A DNA stretch of 64,000 nucleotides from Gaetbulibacter_A aestuarii (lineage in GTDB: Bacteria; Bacteroidota; Bacteroidia; Flavobacteriales; Flavobacteriaceae): assembly GCF_039537665.1 (NCBI RefSeq), contig NZ_BAABAY010000001.1, positions 806,001 to 870,000 of the forward strand. The letters are read 5' to 3'. Numbering within the stretch: position 1 is the stretch's first letter; each line of letters opens with the position of its first letter. Shown one piece after another: positions 51,131-60,188 of the stretch. Both the position numbers and the translations under genes were made by a program. Below the pieces are notes generated by a model. That model was not told the DNA's origin, searched no databases, and saw nothing but the letters and a program-made list of their open reading frames with translations.

Positions 51131-52402
51131 ATGGCGAAAACAGATCCGTATGCGGCCCTGAGATTTAAAGAATTCCGAATTTTTTTATTGGTAAGATTTG
51201 TATTGGTTTTTGGTTGGACCATGCAATTTATTGTGATCGAATGGGAGGTATATAGTTTAACCAAAGACCCCTTATCATTAGGGTTTATTGGTTTGATGGA
51301 AATTATACCCGCGCTTTCCATGGCCTTATTTGCCGGGCATATTGTAGATCAGCGAGAAAAACGGAATTTACTAGCCACCTGTATCGCCCTCTTTTCCTTA
51401 ATAAGTTTAGGATTGTTTTTACTTACCTGGGAACCGGTGGTAGGGGATTGGAGCACTAAACAAATTCTATATAGTATTTATGCCCTCATTTTTTTCGGAG
51501 GGTTTTTACGTTCGTTTTTTGGCCCGACGATATTTTCCTTATTGGCTCTCATTGTACCTAAAAAGAATTATCCCAACGCTGCAACCTGGAGCAGTTCCAC
51601 CTGGCAGATGTCGGCTGTTTTAGGTCCGGCTTTTGGCGGATTTGCCATTGGTTGGCTGGGTGTGCATTGGGCGCTTTGTATTGTTTTCGGGATGGTATTT
51701 TTATCCTTTTTGATCTTATTGCAGATTAAACGTAAACCTATTTTAAATCCGAAAATTGGCGAGCCTGTCCTGGAAAGTTTAAAAGAAGGCGTGCGTTTTG
51801 TATTCAAGACTAAGGCTATTTTAGGTGCCATTACTTTAGATATGTTTGCGGTATTATTTGGAGGAGCCATTGCTTTATTACCCATTTTTGCTCAGGATAT
51901 TTTAAAAGTTGGTAGTGAAGGCTTTGGTGTGTTACGGGCAGCTCCGGCCGTAGGAGCATTTATTACCATGCTTATTACGGCATACATCCCGATTAGCCGA
52001 AAGGCCGGTATGAAATTATTGGCTGCCGTGTTCGGATTTGGGGTGTGCATCATTGTTTTCGGCTTATCTTCTATTTTCTGGGTATCGCTGGTAGCCTTGT
52101 TTTTCAGCGGCATGACCGATGGCGTTTCCATGGTGATCCGGCAGACGATCTTACAGATCAAAACTCCGGACAATATGCGGGGTCGGGTATCTTCTGTAAA
52201 TTCAATGTTTGTCGGGTCTTCTAACGAGTTAGGCGCTTTTGAAAGTGGCTTAACGGCAAAACTTATGGGAACGGTTACGGCGGTAGTATTTGGTGGAACC
52301 ATGACCTTGATCACCGTTGTGACTACCGGATTGGTATCGCCGACCTTTAGAAGGCTTGACCTTACCAAAGATCTCGAAGCCCATGAAAAGGGTGAGGAAT
52401 AA
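51131..52402 (+). CDS. MFS transporter (EntS-like, 12 helices)
   Basis: A 423-residue major facilitator with about twelve membrane helices. IVDQREKRNLLATCIALFS after helix 2 is the MFS motif A; FGGFLRSFFGPTIFSLLALI is a typical helix-4 region. Bacteroidota members of this branch are exporters resembling EntS. Substrate unknown. It follows recJ after 2 bases and is probably co-transcribed. Confidence 0.88.
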   Translation: MAKTDPYAALRFKEFRIFLLVRFVLVFGWTMQFIVIEWEVYSLTKDPLSLGFIGLMEIIPALSMALFAGHIVDQREKRNLLATCIALFSLISLGLFLLTWEPVVGDWSTKQILYSIYALIFFGGFLRSFFGPTIFSLLALIVPKKNYPNAATWSSSTWQMSAVLGPAFGGFAIGWLGVHWALCIVFGMVFLSFLILLQIKRKPILNPKIGEPVLESLKEGVRFVFKTKAILGAITLDMFAVLFGGAIALLPIFAQDILKVGSEGFGVLRAAPAVGAFITMLITAYIPISRKAGMKLLAAVFGFGVCIIVFGLSSIFWVSLVALFFSGMTDGVSMVIRQTILQIKTPDNMRGRVSSVNSMFVGSSNELGAFESGLTAKLMGTVTAVVFGGTMTLITVVTTGLVSPTFRRLDLTKDLEAHEKGEE

Positions 52403-52403
52403 G

Positions 52404-52485
52404 TTCGTCATTACGAGGAGGAACGACGAAGTAATCTCATGACAAGAATTTCAGTTTGAAAGTTTGCTTCACTCTATTTGCCATG
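52404..52485. repeat. dispersed repeat, ACGAGGAGGAACGACGAAGTAATCTC type (copy 1)
   Basis: About 80 bases closely match 56070-56151: TTCGTCATTACGAGGAGGAA at the start, then ACGACGAAGTAATCTCATGA, TTTCAGTTTGAAAG, TTGCTTC, and GC(A/C)ATG near the end. It is directly downstream of the MFS stop. Confidence 0.7.
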
Positions 52486-52534
52486 AGGATCAAATAAAAT
52501 TGATTGATTTTAATAGAATAATAAAAGGCGATAA

Positions 52535-53035
52535 ATGAAATTAATTATCCTTTTTGCAATACTCTTTTTGAGTTTACAAGTAAATTCCCAAATTGAAAAT
52601 GATTGTGTGTTCAACAACGATTTTGAAGGATTAACCATGGAATGGCTTCAGGAATTAAATCAAACTCATTTTATTTGGAATGAGATAGAACAAGTAGCTG
52701 AAAAAACCGTAGGGGAGGATTCTATTAAGGTTTCAAAAGGAGGTTGTGTTCATTTTGGGACTGAAGTTGAATTCGTTTTTGGAAATAATAACAACGCTTT
52801 GGATAACACTGATTATTGGTTGAAAAAGGCGATAGAAATCGCAAAAGCATTTGACTTAAAATGGTATGAGGAGGCTTTAAAAAGCAATAACTTTAAACGT
52901 TTTAGACCTGAAAAAAATCAACTTGTTTTTGATATTAATGATGACGATATTTCAGATAATTTATTTTACGAAGGAGTCATTATTTCTAAAGAAAATAACA
53001 TGAATAAAATGAGTCTTTCAAAGTATATGAATTAA
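52535..53035 (+). CDS. exported protein of unknown function
   Basis: A 166-residue protein with signal peptide (1-18, ending LQVNSQ). The mature part has no known motif: acidic, with KAIEIAKAFDLKWYEEAL helix and DINDDDISDNLF; one cysteine near the N-terminus (NDCVF) and one in GGCVH. It is an isolated gene with about 50 bases of repeat-free leader. Function unknown. Confidence 0.65.
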   Translation: MKLIILFAILFLSLQVNSQIENDCVFNNDFEGLTMEWLQELNQTHFIWNEIEQVAEKTVGEDSIKVSKGGCVHFGTEVEFVFGNNNNALDNTDYWLKKAIEIAKAFDLKWYEEALKSNNFKRFRPEKNQLVFDINDDDISDNLFYEGVIISKENNMNKMSLSKYMN

Positions 53036-53275
53036 ATATTGAGCTGTTTTTGTTTTGTCCGAAATGAGATCTACCAAACTTTCGCAGATTGTGTCACTTC
53101 TTTCGCAGAAACCTTAACAGATGGCCGAACCTCCCAGTCTCGCATGCTACTGGCAGGGAAAGGCTCAAAGAAGGATTTATGTAAACAAGAGGGATTTTAT
53201 TGTTTTGTTTAAAAATCCTTCATAATTCTCTATCTTGGGATATTGTTCAAGATGACATTAAAAACCATTTAATTT

Positions 53276-54235
53276 ATGAAAAAAAATACCTTTCTGATCC
53301 TGTTCTTTTTTGTTGGGTCTGTTTTAGTAGCTCAGAATTTTCCGAATAGTTTAACTGACGGGAAATATTATACCGTGAACGGGGCCAAACTATGGACGAT
53401 TACTGTAGGGACCGGAGACCCTTTAATTTTGATTGCCGGAGGGCCGGGAGGTACGCATGTAGGGTTGCGTAGTTTTGACTCCTTGAGTACCAATAGAAAC
53501 ATCAAATTGATCTATTATGATGGTTTTGGTCGCGGTAAATCGGATATCGCCAAAGATGTTTCGGAATATTCTTTAGATCGTGATATTGAAGATTTGGAAG
53601 GTTTGCGCAAGGCTATGCATTTGGATAAAATTAGTGTTTTAGGACATTCCTATGGCAGTTTGGTGGCACAAGGTTATGCGCTGAAATATGGCGAACATTT
53701 GAGCCACCTTATCATTGCGAATGGGTTTCATAGCTATGTGATGTGGCAGGAAAATGATGATAATTCTAATCATGAAATTAAGGAAAATTATCCAGAGGTT
53801 TGGAAGGACCTGATGGCTTTTCGCGAACAGGGTGGTATTAGCAGTGATAGTATTCATCAGAGTATTTACAGTCGGGTACCCTATGGCTTTTTATATGCGT
53901 ACAATCCTGAAAAATTTAAGAGTAGGAGTTCCTCCGATTATCCGAATCGTTTTAATAGTAAACTGTACTACCAAATGGTTGGGAAGGATGGCGATTTTTA
54001 TGTGACCAGTGATATTGGGAATTTTGATTTCAGAAAGCAGCTCATCAATTTAAAAATGCCGGTTTTGATCCTGGCAGGTCGTTTTGACCGCGTGGCTGTT
54101 CCAAGCATGATGGTGAAATACAAGGAATATTGCCCTCAGGCCAAATTTGTGATGTTCGAACATAGCGGCCATAATCCGCAGGTGGAAGAACCAGAGAAAG
54201 AATTTCCAATTATTACGGATTTTTTGAAGTCATAG
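53276..54235 (+). CDS. exported alpha/beta hydrolase (proline iminopeptidase-like, S33)
   Basis: A 319-residue protein with signal peptide (1-20, ending SVLVAQ). The oxyanion-hole motif IAGGPGGTHVG (53-63) and VLGHSYGSL with Ser125 identify the S33/proline iminopeptidase group; the Asp is in LAGRFDRVAVP and the His in FEHSGHNPQVEEP. Members release N-terminal proline or hydrolyse related esters and amides. The signal peptide indicates a periplasmic enzyme. The 240 bases in front hold no gene that I can support. Confidence 0.88.
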   Translation: MKKNTFLILFFFVGSVLVAQNFPNSLTDGKYYTVNGAKLWTITVGTGDPLILIAGGPGGTHVGLRSFDSLSTNRNIKLIYYDGFGRGKSDIAKDVSEYSLDRDIEDLEGLRKAMHLDKISVLGHSYGSLVAQGYALKYGEHLSHLIIANGFHSYVMWQENDDNSNHEIKENYPEVWKDLMAFREQGGISSDSIHQSIYSRVPYGFLYAYNPEKFKSRSSSDYPNRFNSKLYYQMVGKDGDFYVTSDIGNFDFRKQLINLKMPVLILAGRFDRVAVPSMMVKYKEYCPQAKFVMFEHSGHNPQVEEPEKEFPIITDFLKS

Positions 54236-54355
54236 CAGCTTGATTATCCTGATTATCTGCTTTCAAATGGTTTTTGAGATACGTTTCAGCCTTTTTAATA
54301 ATTATTTGCTACCTTAAATGGATGAAAATTGAATTAAAACGATAGCAAGAATCTT

Positions 54356-55357
54356 ATGAAAGCACTTCAAATTACCGGCTACGGAGACATACAAAAAAAT
54401 CTCAGGTTTAATGCCATTGAAAAACCAAAGGTTAAATCCGATGAGGTACTTATTGAAGTTTATGCTGCGGCGATTAACCCCGTGGATTATAAAATTGTGG
54501 AAGGTGCCTTAAAGCAAATTCGGAAGCTAAAATTTCCTTCAGGTACTGGTTTTGATGTGGCAGGAATTGTTGTTGAAACCGGAGATGCCGTAACAGGATT
54601 AAATATTGGAGATAAAGTATATTCTCGTGTACCAACTGATGCTCCGGGAACCTTTGCGGAATATGTTTCTGTAGTTGCTGATGCTGTGAGTATAAAACCT
54701 GCTAACCTCAGTTTTGAAGAAGCCGCCGGATTACCTTTGGTGGGTCTTACATCCATGCAAGCTTTCGAAACGGGAGCGTTTAAAAAAGGAGATAAAGTAT
54801 TAATTCATGCCGGATCTGGCGGGATTGGTTCTTTTGCCATTCAGTATGCGAAAAGTCAGGGCGCTTTTGTGTATACCACAACTAGTACTAAAAATGTAAA
54901 CTGGGTAAAGGAGCTCGGTGCCGACAAAGTTATAAACTATAAAAAGCAGGATTATCTTGGGATAGTTCGGGATGCTGATCTCGTTTTTGATACGCTTGGT
55001 GGGCATTATACCGAAGACGCTTTTAAAGTGATTAAAGAAGGAGGCCATGTGGTGAGTATTGCCGGTATTTTGGATAAGGTCACCGCCAAGAATTTTGGAT
55101 TAAATGGGATTATTAGATTTATTTTAGCATTGAAACGGTTGCCAGTAACCATAGCCATGAAGCGTAAATCGGCACATTATAAATTTATTTTTGTCCATCC
55201 CGATGGTAAACAACTTGATGCGTTGAGAGATCTGGTGGAAGCAGGAAAAATTAAACCGGTTATTGATAAAATTTATGATTTTTCTGAGGCCATTGACGCT
55301 TATCATTATCAAAAAAGTGGTCATGCCAAAGGCAAAGTCATCCTTAAAATGAAATAA
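54356..55357 (+). CDS. NADP-dependent alcohol dehydrogenase-like (quinone oxidoreductase family, no zinc)
   Basis: A 333-residue MDR-superfamily protein. Opening MKALQITGYGDIQKNLRF; the cofactor motif HAGSGGIGSFAIQYAKSQGAFV; AAINPVDYKIVEGAL; GVEGAA-type IGDKVYSRVPTD. It lacks the catalytic-zinc cysteine and histidine pattern of zinc ADHs and therefore belongs to the quinone oxidoreductase/zeta-crystallin branch. Reduces quinones or alkenals with NADPH. A GNAT gene follows 15 bases later. Confidence 0.9.
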   Translation: MKALQITGYGDIQKNLRFNAIEKPKVKSDEVLIEVYAAAINPVDYKIVEGALKQIRKLKFPSGTGFDVAGIVVETGDAVTGLNIGDKVYSRVPTDAPGTFAEYVSVVADAVSIKPANLSFEEAAGLPLVGLTSMQAFETGAFKKGDKVLIHAGSGGIGSFAIQYAKSQGAFVYTTTSTKNVNWVKELGADKVINYKKQDYLGIVRDADLVFDTLGGHYTEDAFKVIKEGGHVVSIAGILDKVTAKNFGLNGIIRFILALKRLPVTIAMKRKSAHYKFIFVHPDGKQLDALRDLVEAGKIKPVIDKIYDFSEAIDAYHYQKSGHAKGKVILKMK

Positions 55358-55372
55358 AACTTTGGATTAAAA

Positions 55373-55906
55373 ATGAACGATCCCGCCATAACAACACTGT
55401 TTGAAACTGAACGCTTAATTTTAAGACCTACATCGGTTGAAGATGCCGCTTTAATTTTGGAACTGTTAAACACCCCAAAATGGTTAAAGTTTATTGGCGA
55501 CCGGCATGTTAGAACCCTCGAGGATGCCAAAAACTATATTCTGGAGCGCATATTACCACAGCAAAACAGATTGGGTTTTGGGTCTTTTACCATCATCAGA
55601 AAAGAGGATCATAATAAGTTAGGAACCTGCGGATTATTTGATCGCGAGGGCCTGGAAGGTATTGATCTTGGATACGGTTTACTGCCTCAGAATGAAGGAA
55701 AGGGTTATGGTTTTGAAGCAGCCAACCAATTAAAGCAATTGGCTTTTAAGACTTTTAAACTTAAAGAAATTCACGCCATTACCGTAAATGAAAACGTGGC
55801 ATCTAAAGGTTTGTTATTAAAATTAGGCTTTACACCGCAAGGCACAACAAAACTTCCTGATGACGATACTGTGTTACTTCTTTATTCTTTAAGGAAGACT
55901 CCTTAG
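55373..55906 (+). CDS. GNAT N-acetyltransferase (RimJ/RimL-like)
   Basis: A 177-residue acetyltransferase of the RimJ/RimL type: FETERLILRPTSVEDAALILELLNTPKWLKFIGD, then IDLGYGLLPQNEGKGYGFEAANQL where the Q-N-E-G-K-G-Y-G stretch is the acetyl-CoA motif, and IHAITVNENVASKGLLLKLGF at the end. Acceptor unknown. The family often modifies small molecules or protein N-termini. Confidence 0.88.
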   Translation: MNDPAITTLFETERLILRPTSVEDAALILELLNTPKWLKFIGDRHVRTLEDAKNYILERILPQQNRLGFGSFTIIRKEDHNKLGTCGLFDREGLEGIDLGYGLLPQNEGKGYGFEAANQLKQLAFKTFKLKEIHAITVNENVASKGLLLKLGFTPQGTTKLPDDDTVLLLYSLRKTP

Positions 55907-55942
55907 ATTTTTCATTCTAATTTAAGTTGCTTCTGATGTTTG

Positions 55943-56015
55943 TTGAGATTCCCGCCTTCGCGGGAATGACAATCAAGGAGCTATAGTGCCACATTGATGG
56001 TCTTGGTTATTGCCT
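55943..56015. repeat. MITE-like element, partial copy
   Basis: GAGATTCCCGCCTTCGCGGGAATGACAATCA starts at 55945 and matches the left end of the elements at 59887-59982 and 60081-60176, followed by a matching middle up to about ATGGTCTTGGTTATTGCC (56013). The right-end hairpin is not intact. Confidence 0.6.
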
Positions 56016-56069
56016 TATCCCGAAATGTATTTAAAGATTGCTTCACGCTGTTCGCAATGACGGTTTTAT

Positions 56070-56151
56070 TCGTTATTACGAGGAGGAACGACGAAGTAAT
56101 CTCATGAAGAGAATTTCAGTTTGAAAGGTTGCTTCGCTATACTCGCAATGG
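56070..56151. repeat. dispersed repeat (copy 2)
   Basis: Second copy of the element at 52404-52485, with about 85 percent or more identity by eye. A shorter related piece (ATTGCTTCACGCTGTTCGCAATGACGG) lies at 56037-56063. The two repeat types fill most of the 365-base gap between the GNAT gene and the terminator of the DUF1501 gene. Confidence 0.7.
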
Positions 56152-56199
56152 TGTATTGATTAATCATAATAACAATTTCATGGACAACGATCTAAACCT

Positions 56200-56250
56200 A
56201 AAAAAACACGCTTGCTTTTTCCTTGTTACAGGAAGCAGCAAACGTGTTTG
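56200..56250 (-). terminator. rho-independent terminator after the DUF1501 gene
   Basis: AAACACG (56204-56210) pairs with CGTGTTT (56243-56249); inside it TTGCT and AGCAA, and TTTCC and GGAAG, extend the stem with small bulges. A T-run follows on the minus strand. It lies about 22 bases past the stop. Confidence 0.75.
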
Positions 56251-56272
56251 AACAAAATGAGAATTTGAATGA

Positions 56273-57913
56273 CTAAATTTTTACTATTTTGTGGGATTCT
56301 TTGGTTTTACCATCATTAATTTTCACGATATACAGACCGCTGCTTTTATCAGCCATGGTACTTACACTAGCTTTTCCGTCGGTTACAGGTTCAACACTTT
56401 TGGAAAGGAGTCTGCCCTGAATATTATAAATTTTAACTTCTACGGACGATGCCGTTTTGATACCATTTATCCAAACGATACTGCCAGAACGCACAGGGTT
56501 AGGGTAAATTTTCCATCTCTTTATAATAGCTTCCGGATCAGCGGTACTCAATGAGGAACAATTTAAGTAGGCATTTAGATCATCTTCTATCAGCCCGTCT
56601 ATTTTTCCATTGGTAAAGCTTTCATTGTTAACATAATCAAAGAAAGTGGCATCAACAACCGTATCATTTGCACCCAGAAAATCTTGTAAAAGCGTACCAA
56701 AGATTTGACGATAATCAAATTGAAAAGTATTTAATTGAAAATTATTTTCACTGTTAGCTTCTGAAAGATCAGGATTAGTTCCTGACACACCTCCAGCGAG
56801 CGGTTTTCCAAAAACGAACATCGGGCCTACTTTACCGTGGTCTGTTCCTAAATTATTATTTTCTTTAGCCTTTCTACCAAATTCAGAAAAGGTCTGACCA
56901 ACAACATTATCCGCAAGTTGTTGTGATTCCAGATCATTCAGGAAGGTCTCTATCGCCTGTGAAAGTTCTGTAAGCAATGTGCTGTGGGCTCCAGTGGTGT
57001 CACCTGATCCCTGTGCCTGATTATGGTGGGTATCATAACCTCTCGCATGAACCATAAACACCTTAGATTTCAATCCGCCACTGATAAGTCGTGCTACAGT
57101 TTTAAATTGATTTGCTATACTGTTATCCTGATAATTGGATGTTGCGTTTTGTCCGGCATTAAAAGCATCCGTAATGGCTTTAGCGTACTTGTTAGATAAC
57201 CCATCAGCCCCAATAATATAGCGTATTTGGTCACCGTTATCAGTGTTAGGTATATTGGTTGGTGCATCGCCTCCAAAACCGCTGATTACAGAATAGAATC
57301 CTTCCAAATCCTGCTTATTAATATTCATTGAGATTCCTTTATTTGAATTGGGTATAAATGCCAGAGAGTTTACGTTAGAACCCAACTCCACAGCCAATGG
57401 ATACGATTCCTCTAACAAATCGGGATGCTGATTTTCCAAAAAGCGACCTACCCAACCTGAACTGTCGTTATTCGCATTGGACTCTCCGTCGTTACCTGAT
57501 AGGTACAAATCGGTACCACGAAAATGGCTCCCATTAACACCGGGATAACCGCAGGATTGAAAGATTCGAAGCTTCTCCTGATCATAAAGCGTTTTAAATG
57601 ATGTAAGTGCCGGATGAAGTCCCATCTGTTGGTTCTCGTCCAGAGTGCTGTCCAGGGTTATATATTTGTGCGTTCCCGAATCAGGTATTCCAAGTGTAGG
57701 CCTCAGGTTTCTATACGTGTCATATTGATCAAGGGGAATAACGGTATTTACTCCATCGTTTCCTCCTTGTAAAAAAACAAGCACTAATTTTCGGTTGGAG
57801 AGATCACAGTCTAAATATGGTAATGAGGAGCCTAAGGCTGCCTGCAGTTGAAAAGGGGTAAGAGCAGCAGCGGATGCTGCGGCTGATAATCTTATAAAAT
57901 GTCTTCGTTTCAT
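56273..57913 (-). CDS. DUF1501 protein with C-terminal T9SS sorting domain
   Basis: Start placed at the ATG at 57913 (MKRRHFIRLSAAASAAALTP), 23 codons inside the longest frame, because it opens with a twin-arginine-like signal (RRHFIRL) and the extension overlaps the DUF1800 gene. The 546-residue protein is a DUF1501 member (VFLQGGNDGVNTVIPL, GYPGVNGSHFRGTDLYLSG, FSEFGRKAKENNNLGTDHGK: histidine- and aspartate-rich, sulfatase-like). The last 80 residues (WKIYPNPVRSGSIVWING ... GLYIVKI) are a type A T9SS C-terminal domain. It should be exported and attached to the cell surface. Confidence 0.92.
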   Translation of the reverse strand: MKRRHFIRLSAAASAAALTPFQLQAALGSSLPYLDCDLSNRKLVLVFLQGGNDGVNTVIPLDQYDTYRNLRPTLGIPDSGTHKYITLDSTLDENQQMGLHPALTSFKTLYDQEKLRIFQSCGYPGVNGSHFRGTDLYLSGNDGESNANNDSSGWVGRFLENQHPDLLEESYPLAVELGSNVNSLAFIPNSNKGISMNINKQDLEGFYSVISGFGGDAPTNIPNTDNGDQIRYIIGADGLSNKYAKAITDAFNAGQNATSNYQDNSIANQFKTVARLISGGLKSKVFMVHARGYDTHHNQAQGSGDTTGAHSTLLTELSQAIETFLNDLESQQLADNVVGQTFSEFGRKAKENNNLGTDHGKVGPMFVFGKPLAGGVSGTNPDLSEANSENNFQLNTFQFDYRQIFGTLLQDFLGANDTVVDATFFDYVNNESFTNGKIDGLIEDDLNAYLNCSSLSTADPEAIIKRWKIYPNPVRSGSIVWINGIKTASSVEVKIYNIQGRLLSKSVEPVTDGKASVSTMADKSSGLYIVKINDGKTKESHKIVKI

Positions 57914-57932
57914 AGCATTTGGGGCGTTAAGT

Positions 57933-59642
57933 TTACATTGTTTGAAATTCGGGGGCATTAACCATGGCCGTGACAAGGGCATTTAGTCGGTTTCGAACCA
58001 CAGAATCCTCAGAAGGATCTACTTTGTAGGCCGTCCATGCACTGGTCCAATAGTAATCTTGAAATCCTTCATCAACTAAGTAGGATTTGAAGTAGTTTAC
58101 GCGATCGGTATCTATGGATTCCGGGTATAAAAGATCAGAAAGTTCCACAATTAAACTATTAGGATCTGATGGATTTGCACAGTTGTCTTCCACATAAGAA
58201 ACGGGATCTAAACGAGGAATAAAGGACGCTGACCTCCCATCGCCAATATTATCATCACCGGTAAGAAATGCTGAAACAAGCTTATATCGTGCAATGATTG
58301 TAGATGAATCAAACCAAAGTCGGTCGTAATCCGGTTGTTGATAATAGGCCGGGTAACCTGCCACACTATCCGGATCAAACAAGTCAAAACCAATGGATTG
58401 GAATACCGATCTATATAAAAATTTAAAGGCGAATCCATAAGTCCAATTTAAACATTCTTGCAATTCCTCTTCTGTATAATTATCTCCTGCAGGTTCTGGA
58501 GGGACAGCATTTGGTACGTCACATTTAAAAACGGACATAATTTCTAATATTAACTGCAATGGGCTTTTTATCATGCAACCAATAATTTCGTCGGTGGCAT
58601 CATCATTGTCTGCGTCATAAAAATGCGCACTCGAGAGTAGTTTTTTTAGAGCAGGAACAACTTCAAAGTCATTGTCAATGAATTCGTCAGCCAAGGGTTC
58701 AATGATATCCCGTTCCACGTCATCATTCCAATGACTTTTTACAAAAAACCGGTAAAGTTTTCGAGCATAGGCCCGGGCAGTTTCCCGTTGTGAAAAGATC
58801 ATGTCAACAAAATCGTCTAATTCTCGCTTCATTTCAGCCTCGAGCTCTTGATAGGACTTACCTTGTCTATCGGCACCCAAAATGGTTTGATTGTTGAAGG
58901 CAGCGCTAAATGTTTTGTTTCCGAAGTCATGCTTATTAGTGAGGCGCTTTCCACATCGGATACCTGTGTCGGGATCGAAAGTAGTTCGACCTCCATCTAT
59001 ACCATAACCCGTTAATAGTCTGGCAGCTTCTTGAACATCAGATTCGGTGTAGTTGGTATAATTTTCGGGACCTATTTGTGGACCTTTCATAATGGTAAAT
59101 AACTCCATGAATTCTCTGGCGTAATTTTCGTTTGGTGAGCCAGCATCATTTTGGTCGTTACTTAAATAGTCTAACATAGCTGGATCAAGCGTCATTTTTG
59201 TAGCGAAGATTTTTATATTTCCTAGAGCATAATAATCCAATAATCTTAGATGATCATAGTAGCGAATCGGTCGACTTCCTCCTACTCTTTTTTCCATTGA
59301 AAAACTCGTGTGTAAAAAAAAGGACATTTTGTATTTCAAGCTTGGAAAACGTGTGGCATTATACAGCCACCAACCTGTAATGTAGCCGCGGTCGTTGTCT
59401 CCTTTTTCTGTTCGAACTGGGTCATCCAGGAAATAACCTTCTGCATTATGGCCAGCTTTTGGATTGAAAGGTGCTCTAAGCGTTTGGTCTGTGTAAGATA
59501 GTAATAGGTCTACAGCCTCTGAGGCTGTTTTGCCCACAAGGGCATTAATTTCATCGATGTTGTAAACCCATGTTGCGCGTCGTAATAAATGTTTAGCCTT
59601 ACGAAAATCAAGGGTCGTTGAGAGGGGTAGAATTGAGGGCAT
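57933..59642 (-). CDS. DUF1800 domain protein
   Basis: A 569-residue DUF1800 protein. The typical opening is RKAKHLLRRATWVYNIDEINALVGKTASEAVDLLL and continues KMSFFLHTSFSMEKR, NDAGSPNENYAREFMELFTI (YAREFMELFT is the family hallmark), and RLLTGYGID. DUF1800 and DUF1501 genes nearly always lie side by side, and here they are separated by 19 bases. No signal peptide is visible at its N-terminus, though the partner has one. Function unknown; the pair is thought to act outside the cytoplasm. Confidence 0.92.
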   Translation of the reverse strand: MPSILPLSTTLDFRKAKHLLRRATWVYNIDEINALVGKTASEAVDLLLSYTDQTLRAPFNPKAGHNAEGYFLDDPVRTEKGDNDRGYITGWWLYNATRFPSLKYKMSFFLHTSFSMEKRVGGSRPIRYYDHLRLLDYYALGNIKIFATKMTLDPAMLDYLSNDQNDAGSPNENYAREFMELFTIMKGPQIGPENYTNYTESDVQEAARLLTGYGIDGGRTTFDPDTGIRCGKRLTNKHDFGNKTFSAAFNNQTILGADRQGKSYQELEAEMKRELDDFVDMIFSQRETARAYARKLYRFFVKSHWNDDVERDIIEPLADEFIDNDFEVVPALKKLLSSAHFYDADNDDATDEIIGCMIKSPLQLILEIMSVFKCDVPNAVPPEPAGDNYTEEELQECLNWTYGFAFKFLYRSVFQSIGFDLFDPDSVAGYPAYYQQPDYDRLWFDSSTIIARYKLVSAFLTGDDNIGDGRSASFIPRLDPVSYVEDNCANPSDPNSLIVELSDLLYPESIDTDRVNYFKSYLVDEGFQDYYWTSAWTAYKVDPSEDSVVRNRLNALVTAMVNAPEFQTM

Positions 59643-59886
59643 AGTGAGGGCTTTTTTTGTACAATGATATAAAATTAATCAAATAACTACCTCATTTTCA
59701 ATTATAAAACTACCACAGTTATGCGGTTTATCGAAGATTTTGGATTTTTTTGAAATTAATTCTTACAGCGATGTAATTTTTTTTTGCGTAATTTTTTGAA
59801 ACCTATAAATCATTGCGAGGATTCCTGATTTTGAAGGATTTAGCATTCCGGTTTAATATGGGCAGATGGCTTCGCTCTTATAATAT

Positions 59887-59982
59887 GAACGGTTGAGATT
59901 CCCGCCTTCGTGGGAATTACATTTATGGTGGGATAGTGTCAAATTAATAGTGTTCGTTATTCCTGCGAAGGCAGGAATCTAT
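59887..59982. repeat. MITE-like element, 96 bases (copy A)
   Basis: GAACGGTTGAGATTCCCGCC at the left, a hairpin at 59898-59917, a 40-base middle, and a second hairpin ATTCCTGCGAAGGCAGGAAT at 59959-59978, ending CTAT. The left hairpin is the inverted form of the right one. Same length and same ends as 60081-60176. Confidence 0.75.
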
Positions 59983-60080
59983 TTAAACAATGCTTTTCTC
60001 AGTATGACGATTGAAATTCTTCGCTTTAATTTGAATGATAAGGAGGTCTCTATTAACAGACTGCTTCGGTTTGCTCCCAT

Positions 60081-60176
60081 GAACGGTTGAGATTCCCTTT
60101 TTAGCGGGAATGACAATCATGGTATGATGAGGTTAAATTTATGGTCTTGGTCATTCCTGCGAAGGCAGGAATCTAT
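60081..60176. repeat. MITE-like element, 96 bases (copy B)
   Basis: Same start GAACGGTTGAGATTCCC, left hairpin at 60092-60111, right hairpin at 60153-60172, ending ATCTAT. Middle region aligned with copy A without gaps but diverged (for example ATGGTATGATGAGGTTAAAT). The 545-base gap 59643-60188 contains only these elements and AT-rich spacer. Confidence 0.75.
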
Positions 60177-60188
60177 AAATGTAATGCT

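Noticed and set aside
51568..52368. Two long minus-strand ORFs inside the MFS gene (51568-51885 and 51892-52368)
   Set aside because: Antisense shadows of a membrane protein gene; their composition is rich in Pro/Thr/Ser from reversed hydrophobic codons.
53036..53275. Hidden gene in the 240-base gap before the S33 hydrolase
   Set aside because: No open frame of useful length and no clear repeat or structure; it seems to be plain leader with two short TTTCGCAGA repeats only.
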